From: Bacteroidota bacterium
GTDB taxonomy: Bacteria; Bacteroidota; Bacteroidia; Chitinophagales; Chitinophagaceae
Assembly (NCBI GenBank): GCA_023409975.1
Contig: JAEYQO010000031.1
Span: 1 to 32,330, forward strand
Direction: 5' to 3'
DNA length: 32,330 nt
A model generated the notes under the pieces. That model ran no database searches and was not told the origin of the DNA. It saw nothing but the letters and a program-made list of their open reading frames with translations. The translations under genes and the position numbers were made by a program. Numbering within the stretch: position 1 is the first letter of the stretch; every line of letters begins with the position of its first letter. Shown one piece after another: positions 9,501-15,750 of the stretch.

Positions 9501-10060
9501 ACTCGTATGGCACGGAGACTGTCGTTATAAGCCTTTCGCACAGCGGCGATGCTATCCATTCGCATTTTTCTGGATACAGCTACGCTGTCTTTATAGCGTT
9601 TGCTTTCGCGATACTTCCGTATAACCGCCAGGCTGTCTGCACGTTTTTTCCGCACAGCAGCCACGCTATCTGCATATTGTTTCCTTACTGCCCGGGCACT
9701 GTCGATTACTCGCTGACGCTCGGTACGAATTGAGTCCAGTCTGGCTGTCCTTTCTGCTTTGATGCTATCGAGCCGGTGTTGTCTTACTCTTGCTACTGAG
9801 TCTTTGTATTTCTTGCTGCTTCGGTAGGCCCGTATCACAGCCAGGCTATCAGAAACTCGTTTTCGTACTGCCCGGATACTGTCCAGGTACTGCTTCTGAG
9901 CGGCGCGGGTAGAGTCTATGGTTCGCTGTCTGGCTTCACGAAGGCTGTCCACATCAATCTTTTGTTGTGCATTGCCTTGCACGGCTGTACCAAGCCCGGC
10001 TAAAAGACTAATAATAAAAATGAATATGTTGATGCGAAGTGCCTTTAAAACCTTTTGCAC
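6599..10060 (-). CDS. sprE: SprE/PorW-like TPR protein (gliding motility / type IX secretion)
   Basis: An 1153-residue exported protein. Order: signal peptide (hydrophobic core INIFIFIISLLAGLG, 10-24); a charged repeat region (38-234) with 17 Asp-Ser dyads mostly 11 residues apart; a basic linker; a segment resembling the SprE/PorW body (NTYTRYNYYFNADRKMDEAL, then DLYLLLGQAFYYKGNYEEA); TPR-like helices to about 1000; and a C-terminal domain (about 1035-1153) with HVLFTFNKM and YNNLKY-like and YDLILISDS elements resembling the SprE C-terminus. SprE/PorW proteins support type IX secretion in Bacteroidota. Known members are lipoproteins; no lipobox cysteine is present here. The start is GTG at 10060; no alternative ATG gives a signal peptide. 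The family call rests on remembered similarity, so moderate confidence. Confidence 0.7.
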   Translation of the reverse strand: MQKVLKALRINIFIFIISLLAGLGTAVQGNAQQKIDVDSLREARQRTIDSTRAAQKQYLDSIRAVRKRVSDSLAVIRAYRSSKKYKDSVARVRQHRLDSIKAERTARLDSIRTERQRVIDSARAVRKQYADSVAAVRKKRADSLAVIRKYRESKRYKDSVAVSRKMRMDSIAAVRKAYNDSLRAIRVAALDSARNERERVRDSMTAIRKAYTDSIATVRKARTDSLAKLKEKREQLQKNREKNREEKMKMAFELKIKKKREAWSNEKMLKKRWGFPRKQLQNTYTRYNYYFNADRKMDEALDNMQRVRKENFDSLIALFPFDPDRDSTVLAADMDSIIQKTSIGIQIHDPRTKWGDDLYLLLGQAFYYKGNYEEASNAFRYIISLNQQRKMQEQREAARKGKRIKRDMSIVEPEPDGFLDALKHRSVNNEAILWLARTRTEARKTEDAESILDLLENDAKLPDNLKGRIALEKAYIALEKKNIKNASSELAMVAEDPSLPDWLRLRASFLAGQILQQQGKYDAAALQYQQVIALHPKIDMDFYARRNLAYSLMEQGGSQEYAASSLRQMLNDGKYAPYYDQVYYVLGRLSVNNNNPEEAITYLKKSLETPRASNKQKAISFASLGNVQYSLGAYTEAKLAYDSAAYLARFAQEEPIVQTAAKRAQVLGQVVKPLQVIRSNDSLLALAAMDDRSQRAVVRKYLKELEDKRSDSLARAEGGGGVAAAFDPSAGSTEWYFSNTALMQQGLNDFKRKWGNRPNSDNWRRGGNMGLAAGRNNNQAAEEEESENGLPSEESLLALIPGTPEKQQELNKATEKAYLELATAYVNGLDDLPNGARALDTLDRRFASHPYKAEELYLRYQIALGLNQLDEAKSYSQRLLKEFSETQWAREVAPKEEPEMLLASTVPVSNYYDQTYGLMMQRDYASVLSRVREGQRQYKDPVYNSRFRIMEAIALAGSGSYAQADSLLSNFISTKPTDSLRSWAESVLNFVKRNKAADTLTKAPNQGMNPLDSNLIPKPLDSNLATQPSIPASYTHKPKEPHHVLFTFNKMESKMMGVKAGLTDFNNLKYSNQNLAVSLNVLDPEYGYIIVSTFPSATHARIYMNAMRGTRNLFREFKAGEYDLILISDSNLKRLQSVKDLPVYKNFYRNNFK
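9359..9949 (-). repeat. Hendecad (11-residue) coding repeat in the SprE-like protein
   Basis: Residues 38-234 are built from units beginning Asp-Ser, such as DSIRAVRKRVS, DSVAAVRKKRA and DSIATVRKART. The dyads fall at residues 38, 49, 60, 71, 87, 98, 109, 120, 131, 142, 158, 169, 180, 191, 202, 213 and 224. Spacing is 11 except for two 16-residue units with the same insertion type (DSLAVIRAYRSSKKYK and DSLAVIRKYRESKRYK), 71 residues apart. An 11-residue periodicity with charged and hydrophobic alternation fits a long right-handed coiled coil. Confidence 0.85.
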
Positions 10061-10164
10061 GTATAAATAACTGAATTAGGTGATTTTTATTATACCCCTT
10101 GTATTAAAACGACAGACCGTTCTTCCTTTTTCTGAAAGTACGTTTCTGGTTGCTGCCATTTTCT

Positions 10165-10172
10165 CAAAAATA
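10165..10172 (-). promoter_or_regulatory. -7 promoter element for the SprE-like gene
   Basis: On the minus strand TATTTTTG matches TAnnTTTG exactly and would give a leader of about 100 bases before the GTG at 10060. No -33 element is obvious. The identical octamer is used before the YfhO gene. Confidence 0.4.
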
Positions 10173-10279
10173 GAGAATTTATCTGCTGTGTGGGAGTGGG
10201 AACATATTCATATACAAGGATTTTAACACTGCAGCTACCTGTCGGAAGCGAAATAGGTATTTTATCAGCCCCCTGGGAT

Positions 10280-10323
10280 TGTTAATCGCTGGTTAACGAG
10301 TTGTAAATCGCCTGTTAACGACT
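10280..10323. repeat. Two 22 bp tandem repeats upstream of a promoter
   Basis: Units 10280-10301 (TGTTAATCGCTGGTTAACGAGT... truncated here to its core TCGCTGGTTAACGA) and 10302-10323 (core TCGCCTGTTAACGA) match at 18 of 22 positions with no gap between them. Each has the palindrome GTTAAC preceded by a T(A/T)AATCGC half. A 22 bp period is about two helical turns, so both copies face the same side of the DNA. The array ends 9 bases before the TTGACA of the small RNA promoter, the position expected for an activator or repressor site. Confidence 0.7.
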
Positions 10324-10332
10324 TGTTTTTTC

Positions 10333-10363
10333 TTGACACGAGAATTTACCAGTAGTAAACTTG
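10333..10363 (+). promoter_or_regulatory. Strong promoter TTGACA-17-TAAACTTG
   Basis: TTGACA at 10333-10338 is followed after 17 bases by TAAACTTG at 10356-10363, which is one mismatch from the Bacteroidota -7 consensus and also resembles a sigma70 -10 (TAAACT). It is the best -33/-7 pair I see in the window. It predicts transcription starting near 10368-10370, directly at a small hairpin. Confidence 0.65.
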
Positions 10364-10367
10364 CATC

Positions 10368-10457
10368 AGAATTAACGGAAACGGAATTCACACTGAACAG
10401 TCTCCATTCTCTCCTTATATACAGAAAAAGAAGCCCTTTTGAGGGCTTTTTTTGTTT
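10368..10457 (+). ncRNA. Putative ~90 nt small RNA
   Basis: The transcript is defined by a promoter (10333-10363) and an intrinsic terminator (10431-10457). It begins with a small hairpin at 10369-10389: GAATT pairs with AATTC, with an inner CG-GAAA-CG tetraloop and an AA/G internal loop. A mostly unpaired pyrimidine-rich linker follows, with CTCCTT at 10411-10416, complementary to a Shine-Dalgarno-like AAGGAG. The terminator closes the RNA. No ATG occurs in it. The 5' hairpin, open seed region and terminator layout is that of regulatory sRNAs. I do not recognise it as 6S, SRP, tmRNA or RNase P RNA. The alternative is a leader/attenuator of the DUF2157 gene, whose ATG is 40 bp further on. Confidence 0.5.
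10431..10457 (+). terminator. Intrinsic terminator of the putative small RNA
   Basis: AAGCCCT (10431-10437), loop TTTG, AGGGCTT (10442-10448), then an uninterrupted T run and a second T cluster after one G. The orientation terminates plus-strand transcripts, yet the only upstream gene runs on the minus strand, so it implies an unannotated plus-strand transcript. Confidence 0.85.
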
Positions 10458-10496
10458 TTGTATGGTTCTGCAGTAATTTGTAATACATCCTTAGCT

Positions 10497-11528
10497 ATGG
10501 AAGTAGACCAGCAGGAACGGGCTGTTATCATCAAGGCACTAGAACACTGGAAAAAAGAAGGGTTGCTTACCGAAACGGATATGGAACGCCTGAACAGCAG
10601 TCTGAAGGTCCGTAAACCGGCCCAGCAGATTGCCCGTTATTTCTTCCTGTTTGCCCTTTCCTGTACCCTTATGGCTTTTGGTGCCATCTTCATCGATGAT
10701 AAACTGCTGGAACGCCTGAAAATCTATTTTGAACTACAGGATCTTACTGTAGCAGTTTTGATGACCTCAGTTGCAGTAGCCTGGTTTTATTTTTTATTTA
10801 AGAAAGCGCAATCGTTTCGCGAGCTGATCCGTGAAATCTATCTGGTGCCAGGCGCTCTGGCTACCCTCACCGCCCTGGTTTATTTCTGTAAAGTGATTGG
10901 TTTTGGCCCTTCTAATTCCTTATTTCTCTTGCTTTCTTTCCTGTCCCTGCTTTCCTTAAGCCTGCTCTTTCGTTCGCAGTCACTTTGGATTGGGGCGCTG
11001 ATAGGTTTTGGCGGGTTCTATGGAAGTATCACCTATGTTTTGGGAAATGATCATCGATTTCTTGGAATGAACTATCCGCTACGGTATACAATACTCGGCT
11101 TGCTGCTTGTATCGTTTTCCTTTCTGCAAAAACGGATATGGTTTTTGCAGTTCAGTCAGAAATCAACTTTTATCGGCGGGCTGCTGCTGCTTTTTACCGG
11201 TCTATGGATGGTATCCATTTTCGGCAATTACTCAGATCTGGAGGCCTGGCAACAGGTACGCCAAACACAGGTGCTCTACTTTGCATTCGTCTTTGGGGCA
11301 GCATCGGTTGCTTCACTTTACCTTGGCCTGCGGTACGACGATTCGGTCGCCCGTGATCTGGGTATTCTTTTTCTTTTGATTAATTTTTATACCAGGTATT
11401 TTGAATATTTCTGGGATGCTCTTCACAAAGGCGTTTTCTTCCTGTTTCTGGGTATTTCCTTTTTTCTCCTCGGGAGATGGTTGGATCGGAGACGCAAGAA
11501 GACTGAGGGTAGCGGACAAGCGGAATGA
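10497..11528 (+). CDS. DUF2157 multi-pass membrane protein
   Basis: A 343-residue inner-membrane protein. The N-terminal ~50 residues are soluble and match the DUF2157 pattern (ALEHWKKEGLLTETDMERL), followed by about eight to ten hydrophobic helices, the last near VFFLFLGISFFLLGRWL, and a short basic tail (DRRRKK). The molecular function of DUF2157 is not known. The ATG at 10497 is chosen because the longer frame begins inside the terminator's T run. TruA begins 30 bp downstream on the same strand with a -7-like box between them, so the two may be separate or overlapping units. Confidence 0.85.
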   Translation: MEVDQQERAVIIKALEHWKKEGLLTETDMERLNSSLKVRKPAQQIARYFFLFALSCTLMAFGAIFIDDKLLERLKIYFELQDLTVAVLMTSVAVAWFYFLFKKAQSFRELIREIYLVPGALATLTALVYFCKVIGFGPSNSLFLLLSFLSLLSLSLLFRSQSLWIGALIGFGGFYGSITYVLGNDHRFLGMNYPLRYTILGLLLVSFSFLQKRIWFLQFSQKSTFIGGLLLLFTGLWMVSIFGNYSDLEAWQQVRQTQVLYFAFVFGAASVASLYLGLRYDDSVARDLGILFLLINFYTRYFEYFWDALHKGVFFLFLGISFFLLGRWLDRRRKKTEGSGQAE

Positions 11529-11543
11529 TTCCCGGGCTTGCAG

Positions 11544-11551
11544 TATTTTCG
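11544..11551 (+). promoter_or_regulatory. -7-like element before truA
   Basis: TATTTTCG is one mismatch from TAnnTTTG and ends 7 bases before the ATG at 11559. It lies within the longer TTG-initiated frame from 11538, supporting the downstream ATG. Confidence 0.4.
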
Positions 11552-11558
11552 CAGGCTG

Positions 11559-12320
11559 ATGCAACGCTATTTTTTAGAGGTCATGTATAATGGAACTGTT
11601 TTCCACGGATCGCAGCTACAGGGAGACCTCCCTACTGTACAGAAGGCAGTCAACGATGCATTAAGTACGCTTTTCAGAGAAGATATCGTCAGTTTTGGTG
11701 CCAGCCGTACGGATGAGGGCGTTCACGCTTCAGCAAATTATTACCATTTTGATACGGAAAAGGAGCCTCATGCACAGTTACATTATAAACTCAATGCGCT
11801 TCTTCCGCACGCCATCTCAGTAAAAAGGATTTTCAGGTGTACTGATCCTCCGATCAATGCACGTTTCGATGCTGTCAGCCGTTCCTACCGATATAGAATT
11901 TACCACAGGAAACATCCGTTCTACTTTCAGCGGGCCCTTTACTATCCCTACAAAATCGATCCTGAACTTTTGAAGGAAACGGCAGCGATGCTGCTTGATT
12001 ATGAGGATTTTGAAACGTTTTCGAAAAGAAACACCCAAACCCATACTTTCCGCTGTAAAATCTTTGAATCTCGCTGGGAACAAGCTGAAGATCAACTACA
12101 CTATTTCGTCAGGGCTAACCGATTTCTGCGTGGAATGGTTCGGGGTCTGGTAGGTACACAGCTTCAGGTCGCAAGAGGAAAGATGAGTCTTGATGATTTT
12201 CGCTCTGTAATTGAGTCACGCGATTGCCGACGCGCAGACTTCAGCGTAACGGGTCATGGACTTTATCTGGAGCATATTGAATATCCCAAGGATAAGCTGA
12301 TAGAGTTAAAGTTATATTGA
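11559..12320 (+). CDS. truA: tRNA pseudouridine(38-40) synthase TruA
   Basis: A 253-residue cytosolic enzyme that isomerises uridines 38-40 in the tRNA anticodon stem. The start MQRYFLEVMYNGTVFHGSQ is the usual TruA N-terminus. The catalytic aspartate is Asp52 in SFGASRTDEGVHASAN, and the substrate-binding tyrosine region SYRYRIYHRK and FVRANRFLRGMVR are present. ATG 11559 is preferred over TTG 11538 by alignment with family starts. Length is normal. It is convergent with the asparaginase-like gene, leaving 44 bp between stops, in which I see no clear terminator. Confidence 0.95.
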   Translation: MQRYFLEVMYNGTVFHGSQLQGDLPTVQKAVNDALSTLFREDIVSFGASRTDEGVHASANYYHFDTEKEPHAQLHYKLNALLPHAISVKRIFRCTDPPINARFDAVSRSYRYRIYHRKHPFYFQRALYYPYKIDPELLKETAAMLLDYEDFETFSKRNTQTHTFRCKIFESRWEQAEDQLHYFVRANRFLRGMVRGLVGTQLQVARGKMSLDDFRSVIESRDCRRADFSVTGHGLYLEHIEYPKDKLIELKLY

Positions 12321-12364
12321 GAAAGATCAGACAGGCCCAATGCAGGGAAAGGTCGTAAAGGTTT

Positions 12365-13390
12365 CTACTGTCCGATCGATATCTGCCGGAAATCTTTCCT
12401 CGCAATACCCCGGAACATACCTTTCGTGTTGAAAGGCATCGCTATGTTTCCACGGTGATCCACAGCAATAAGACCACCATCACCGCCCAAAGCAGGAAGC
12501 TTTTTCAGAATCATTTCATTTGCTGCATTTGCCAGGCTCATTCCAGCCAACTCCATTCTATCGCTGACAGATTTAGCCATCACCAGCCTGATGAAGTATT
12601 CTCCCCAGCCCGTACAACTGATAGCGCAGGTCTTGTTGTCTGCGTAGGTACCGGCTCCTATCATAGGGGAGTCCCCTACCCTTCCAAACTTCTTATTAGT
12701 CATCCCTCCGGTACTGGTTGCCGCTGCAAGATTTCCATTCCGGTCAAGAGCCACTGCCCCAACAGTCCCATATTTCCAGTCCCGGTGTGTAGTCCTTGTC
12801 TTACCGATAGTATCACCAGCTCTGGTTAAAGAGTCTGCCTTCTTCGCGCGAAGCAGGCTTTTCCACCTGGCTTCGGTAAAAAACCAGGCTGGATCAACTG
12901 CCATACAGCCCTGCTCCTGGGCAAATCGTTCTGCTCCTTTCCCTGTAAGAAAAACATGGCCGCTTTCCTCCATCACTTTCCTTGCTGCACATATAGGGTT
13001 CCTGATCGTCTTTATGCCAGCAACAGCTCCCGCTCTCAGCGTCCTACCATCCATGATAGAGGCATCCAGTTCGTTCGTTCCACCGGCTGTAAAAACTGCA
13101 CCCCTTCCAGCATTGAACAAAGAGTCGTCTTCAAGAATCATTACGGCAGCTTGCACTGCATCTAATGCACTGCCACCCTGGTCCAGGATCGCCGCACCGG
13201 CATCAAGTGCTGCGGTCAAAGCTTTCTCATATCGTTGCCTTTGGGAAGGGTCAAGGTTTTGGGTATCAATCGATCCCGCGCCTCCATGTACCACAAGAAC
13301 CCATTCCTTTGTCGGCCCTTCCCCGGCCTGGAGGATTAATGGAAACAGCAGAAGTATTACGGCTTTCAGCATAGTTTCAGATTTCGTCAT
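12365..13390 (-). CDS. Isoaspartyl peptidase / plant-type L-asparaginase
   Basis: A 341-residue Ntn-hydrolase that is expected to self-cleave into two subunits. WVLVVHGGAGSID, the long alpha subunit and the activation segment WKYGTVGAVALDRNGNLAAA are present; the nucleophile is the Thr of GTVGAVA (residue 209 from this start). STGGMTNKKFGRVGDSPMIG and the substrate-binding SCTGWGEYF/GGDGGLIAVD segments are intact. It hydrolyses beta-aspartyl peptides and asparagine. A hydrophobic signal peptide (LKAVILLLFPLILQAGEG) precedes the domain, so it acts outside the cytosol. ATG 13390 or ATG 13372 are both possible starts; the latter gives a shorter signal peptide. A TTG at 13417 is rejected. It is divergent from the DUF58 gene. 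Confidence 0.93.
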   Translation of the reverse strand: MTKSETMLKAVILLLFPLILQAGEGPTKEWVLVVHGGAGSIDTQNLDPSQRQRYEKALTAALDAGAAILDQGGSALDAVQAAVMILEDDSLFNAGRGAVFTAGGTNELDASIMDGRTLRAGAVAGIKTIRNPICAARKVMEESGHVFLTGKGAERFAQEQGCMAVDPAWFFTEARWKSLLRAKKADSLTRAGDTIGKTRTTHRDWKYGTVGAVALDRNGNLAAATSTGGMTNKKFGRVGDSPMIGAGTYADNKTCAISCTGWGEYFIRLVMAKSVSDRMELAGMSLANAANEMILKKLPALGGDGGLIAVDHRGNIAMPFNTKGMFRGIARKDFRQISIGQ

Positions 13391-13451
13391 CAGGCCAATT
13401 GAATTTAACACTTCCAACCGCCAGAACTATCTAAATTACGGTGGACTTTCT

Positions 13452-14837
13452 ATGAATTGGAAAAAGATTAAAGAACGGCTCCTGTACTATGCGCAGTATT
13501 CCCCCTTCACCATTCATACGATACTCTATGTCGCTGCGGCGCTCATAGCCTATAAGATTCTATACAGGTCGCCCCAGCCTGGTGTGCAGGATCCTATGCC
13601 ATTTCTTCCTTTCATTATGCTGATGGGCAAAATGGCCTTATGGTTCATGGTCGGTCTAGCCGGTATTTCAATCCTGAGTACCGTATTCACCTGGTTATAC
13701 TGCTACTGGCTAAAGGAGAAACGAGGCGCCCGGTTACAGCTAAGTTTCGTTCATGGTGGTTCCGGCCGACGTGCCCAGCCTCAGATGAATGCTGAACTCG
13801 AAGGGGTATTCCGGCCGTTTCTGGGATTTGTCAAGGGTAGACTGGTTTATGATTCAGGGACGATGACAGACAAGTTCAGTCTGCTCTCCAATAAGCGTAA
13901 AGCCAGGTCATTCTGGCGAACCGGTATCGGTGGTACCAGCCGGCTGGAGCTGCCCGATATCCGCGAATATGAAATCCGGGGCGGCTTTCTGTTCTTTGAA
14001 GACATGCTACACCTGCTGTCACTTCCGATTCCTCAAAAGGTAAAGGGGCGGTTTCAGCAACTTCCTGGGTCTGCCAACCTGAACGATCCGGAGGTGTATC
14101 CTACGAAAACAGAAGAGACAGAGGTGCGGATCGACCAGATGCGCAGGGTTGAGGGTGAATACCTCAATTATAAAGACTTCGAATCCGGAGATGATGTCAG
14201 AAGGATCGTCTGGAAGGTTTATGCAAAGAACCGCGATCTGGTGGTTCGAATTCCGGAGCGATTTGAACCCTATGCCTCTCATCTGTATCTCTACGCCAGC
14301 TTCTATGCTTCCGTTCGTACAGATCTGATAAATCAGGGATATCTCCGGGAAATGCTGAACTATTACAAAGTTCAAATATGGACGGTGTTCGAGGCCTTGA
14401 ACCGGAAGGATTGGACGGTAAAGTATATTCCGGATCAGGACTTCAATATATCTCCCGACCTGAAGCATGCCGACCGGGTTGCGCGCTTCCTGACAGCCAG
14501 TAACTGGCAGCAGGATCGGGACCTCTCACAGTATGTTAATTCCCGTCATGCCTCGGTGGTTTGTATCTCCAGTTGGACCGACCCTGACGATCTCGAACGA
14601 TTGCTGGACCAATCAGGGACTGAGACAGTCATCTACTTCGTTAAGTGTTCTGATGTGTTCTACACGAATCTGGCCTGGAACTGGTTGAAGCGTCTGGTGC
14701 TTCTGCCACCCAAGGACCGCCTAAACAGGCTACGCTCCCGCTGGATATTTTCTCCGCTGCGTTACAAAATCAAAAAAAGAGAAAAGAGGTTAGCTTCCAT
14801 ATTGAAAAACAGCGGTGTCCGGTATGAACAACTTTAG
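13452..14837 (+). CDS. DUF58 domain protein, membrane-anchored
   Basis: A 461-residue protein with two N-terminal membrane helices (about residues 20-37 and 53-80), followed by a long soluble part. The DUF58 core is visible at about 225-270: GEYLNYKDFESGDDVRRI, then WKVYAKNRDLVVRIPERFEP, corresponding to the family pattern of Gly-Asp, Arg-x-Ile-x-Trp. DUF58 proteins usually sit in MoxR/vWA operons; here no MoxR AAA ATPase or vWA gene is adjacent, so it is an orphan. The ATG at 13452 is chosen because the same frame extends upstream only through the opposite-strand asparaginase gene. It ends with a 4 bp overlap into the convergent gene at 14834. Confidence 0.85.
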   Translation: MNWKKIKERLLYYAQYSPFTIHTILYVAAALIAYKILYRSPQPGVQDPMPFLPFIMLMGKMALWFMVGLAGISILSTVFTWLYCYWLKEKRGARLQLSFVHGGSGRRAQPQMNAELEGVFRPFLGFVKGRLVYDSGTMTDKFSLLSNKRKARSFWRTGIGGTSRLELPDIREYEIRGGFLFFEDMLHLLSLPIPQKVKGRFQQLPGSANLNDPEVYPTKTEETEVRIDQMRRVEGEYLNYKDFESGDDVRRIVWKVYAKNRDLVVRIPERFEPYASHLYLYASFYASVRTDLINQGYLREMLNYYKVQIWTVFEALNRKDWTVKYIPDQDFNISPDLKHADRVARFLTASNWQQDRDLSQYVNSRHASVVCISSWTDPDDLERLLDQSGTETVIYFVKCSDVFYTNLAWNWLKRLVLLPPKDRLNRLRSRWIFSPLRYKIKKREKRLASILKNSGVRYEQL

Positions 14838-15745
14838 CGCTTCCGTTTGGGATATTGGAATTCCCGTCTGCTAAAACTGACAAGCGAGGTATCTTCAAAC
14901 ACCCAGCGCTCCGTCCAGTTCCCCAGGGAATCTATTGTGTATCGGAATGTTTGCTCTGTTTTGACATCGCTGAAACTGACCAGGGAGGCCAGGAGACCAT
15001 CATCATTATAGGTAAGTGTAGTATATTCTACTACCCTGCGCTCACCGTCCGCTATGGTTCGTTCCAATTCCCGGCCCTGCTGGTCCAGGAGCACACTCTG
15101 CATGCCGCTGCAGGTATCGGGGTGGTCGAACTGAAAATGCATCTTCAGGTAGTTCCCATCAGACTGGCGTTCTGTCTGATACTCTTGCCTGCTGGTGTAA
15201 CGCATCTGGTGGTCATAAATTCTGGCGGCTACGAGCGAATCATTTCTGTAATCATAACGGATCATTTTCATCAGCCGGTTTCTTTTATCCTTTTCTCGAA
15301 CAGAGATAAGAAGATGCCGGCTATTGTAACTTAAAAGTTTGCTTCGTACCTGGTGTCCATGACTATTGTAATAGTTGACTGTACGCAAGTCACCACCTCT
15401 GTTATAATTGAACTTGATCGAATCTTTCAAATCCCCGCCTATGTACTCACTTTTCCCCACTAAAATACCTTTCTTATAGAACAAAAATGTCGAATGAAAA
15501 GCTATATGCTTGTTATCCTCAGAATAACTTTTTTGAACGGTACTTATCTTTCCAGAAGATGTAAATAAGACACTGGTTGTTGAATCATGAAGTGTGTCCA
15601 CTCCCGCAAGTCGGAAATGAGATTCAACCAGCTTTTTAGGTATAGCTGTAAGATCTATTTGTAAGCTAGCGACAGTATGATTCTCGGAAATAATGTAATT
15701 CTGGCATACAAAGAAACACACAAGAAAAAAGTGAGAAAAATTCAT
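14834..15745 (-). CDS. Exported protein with YD-repeat-like segments
   Basis: A 303-residue protein with an N-terminal hydrophobic signal (NFSHFFLVCFFVCQNYII). The mature part carries repeated Tyr/Asp/Gly-rich strands such as IRYDYRNDSLVAARIYDHQ, LTYNDDGLLASLVSF and RYTIDSLGNWTERWVF, reminiscent of YD/RHS-type beta repeats common in uncharacterised Bacteroidota exported proteins. The exact family is not recognised. ATG 15745 is preferred over GTG 15751. It begins 5 bp after the antiporter stop, so it is the last gene of a three-gene operon. A weak lipobox is not present, although Cys residues occur inside the hydrophobic segment. Confidence 0.7.
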   Translation of the reverse strand: MNFSHFFLVCFFVCQNYIISENHTVASLQIDLTAIPKKLVESHFRLAGVDTLHDSTTSVLFTSSGKISTVQKSYSEDNKHIAFHSTFLFYKKGILVGKSEYIGGDLKDSIKFNYNRGGDLRTVNYYNSHGHQVRSKLLSYNSRHLLISVREKDKRNRLMKMIRYDYRNDSLVAARIYDHQMRYTSRQEYQTERQSDGNYLKMHFQFDHPDTCSGMQSVLLDQQGRELERTIADGERRVVEYTTLTYNDDGLLASLVSFSDVKTEQTFRYTIDSLGNWTERWVFEDTSLVSFSRREFQYPKRKR

Positions 15746-15750
15746 AAGCA

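Larger units (their letters stand above)
10061..10496. other. 436 bp intergenic region
   Basis: The largest gene-free region of the window, between the divergent SprE-like (-) and DUF2157 (+) genes. It contains a minus-strand -7 box, two 22 bp tandem repeat units, a plus-strand promoter, a probable small RNA and its terminator, each listed separately. I see no protein-coding frame in it; the putative transcript at 10368-10457 has no ATG. Confidence 0.8.

Noticed and set aside
8789..9733. A 314-codon plus-strand frame opposite the SprE-like gene
   Set aside because: It lies antisense to the hendecad repeat coding region; its Phe/Ser-rich sequence is the reverse reading of that periodic DNA, and it has no promoter or recognisable domain.
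13014..13451. Upstream extension of the DUF58 frame
   Set aside because: It covers the opposite-strand asparaginase gene, and its translation is low-complexity shadow sequence; the protein with normal membrane helices starts at 13452.
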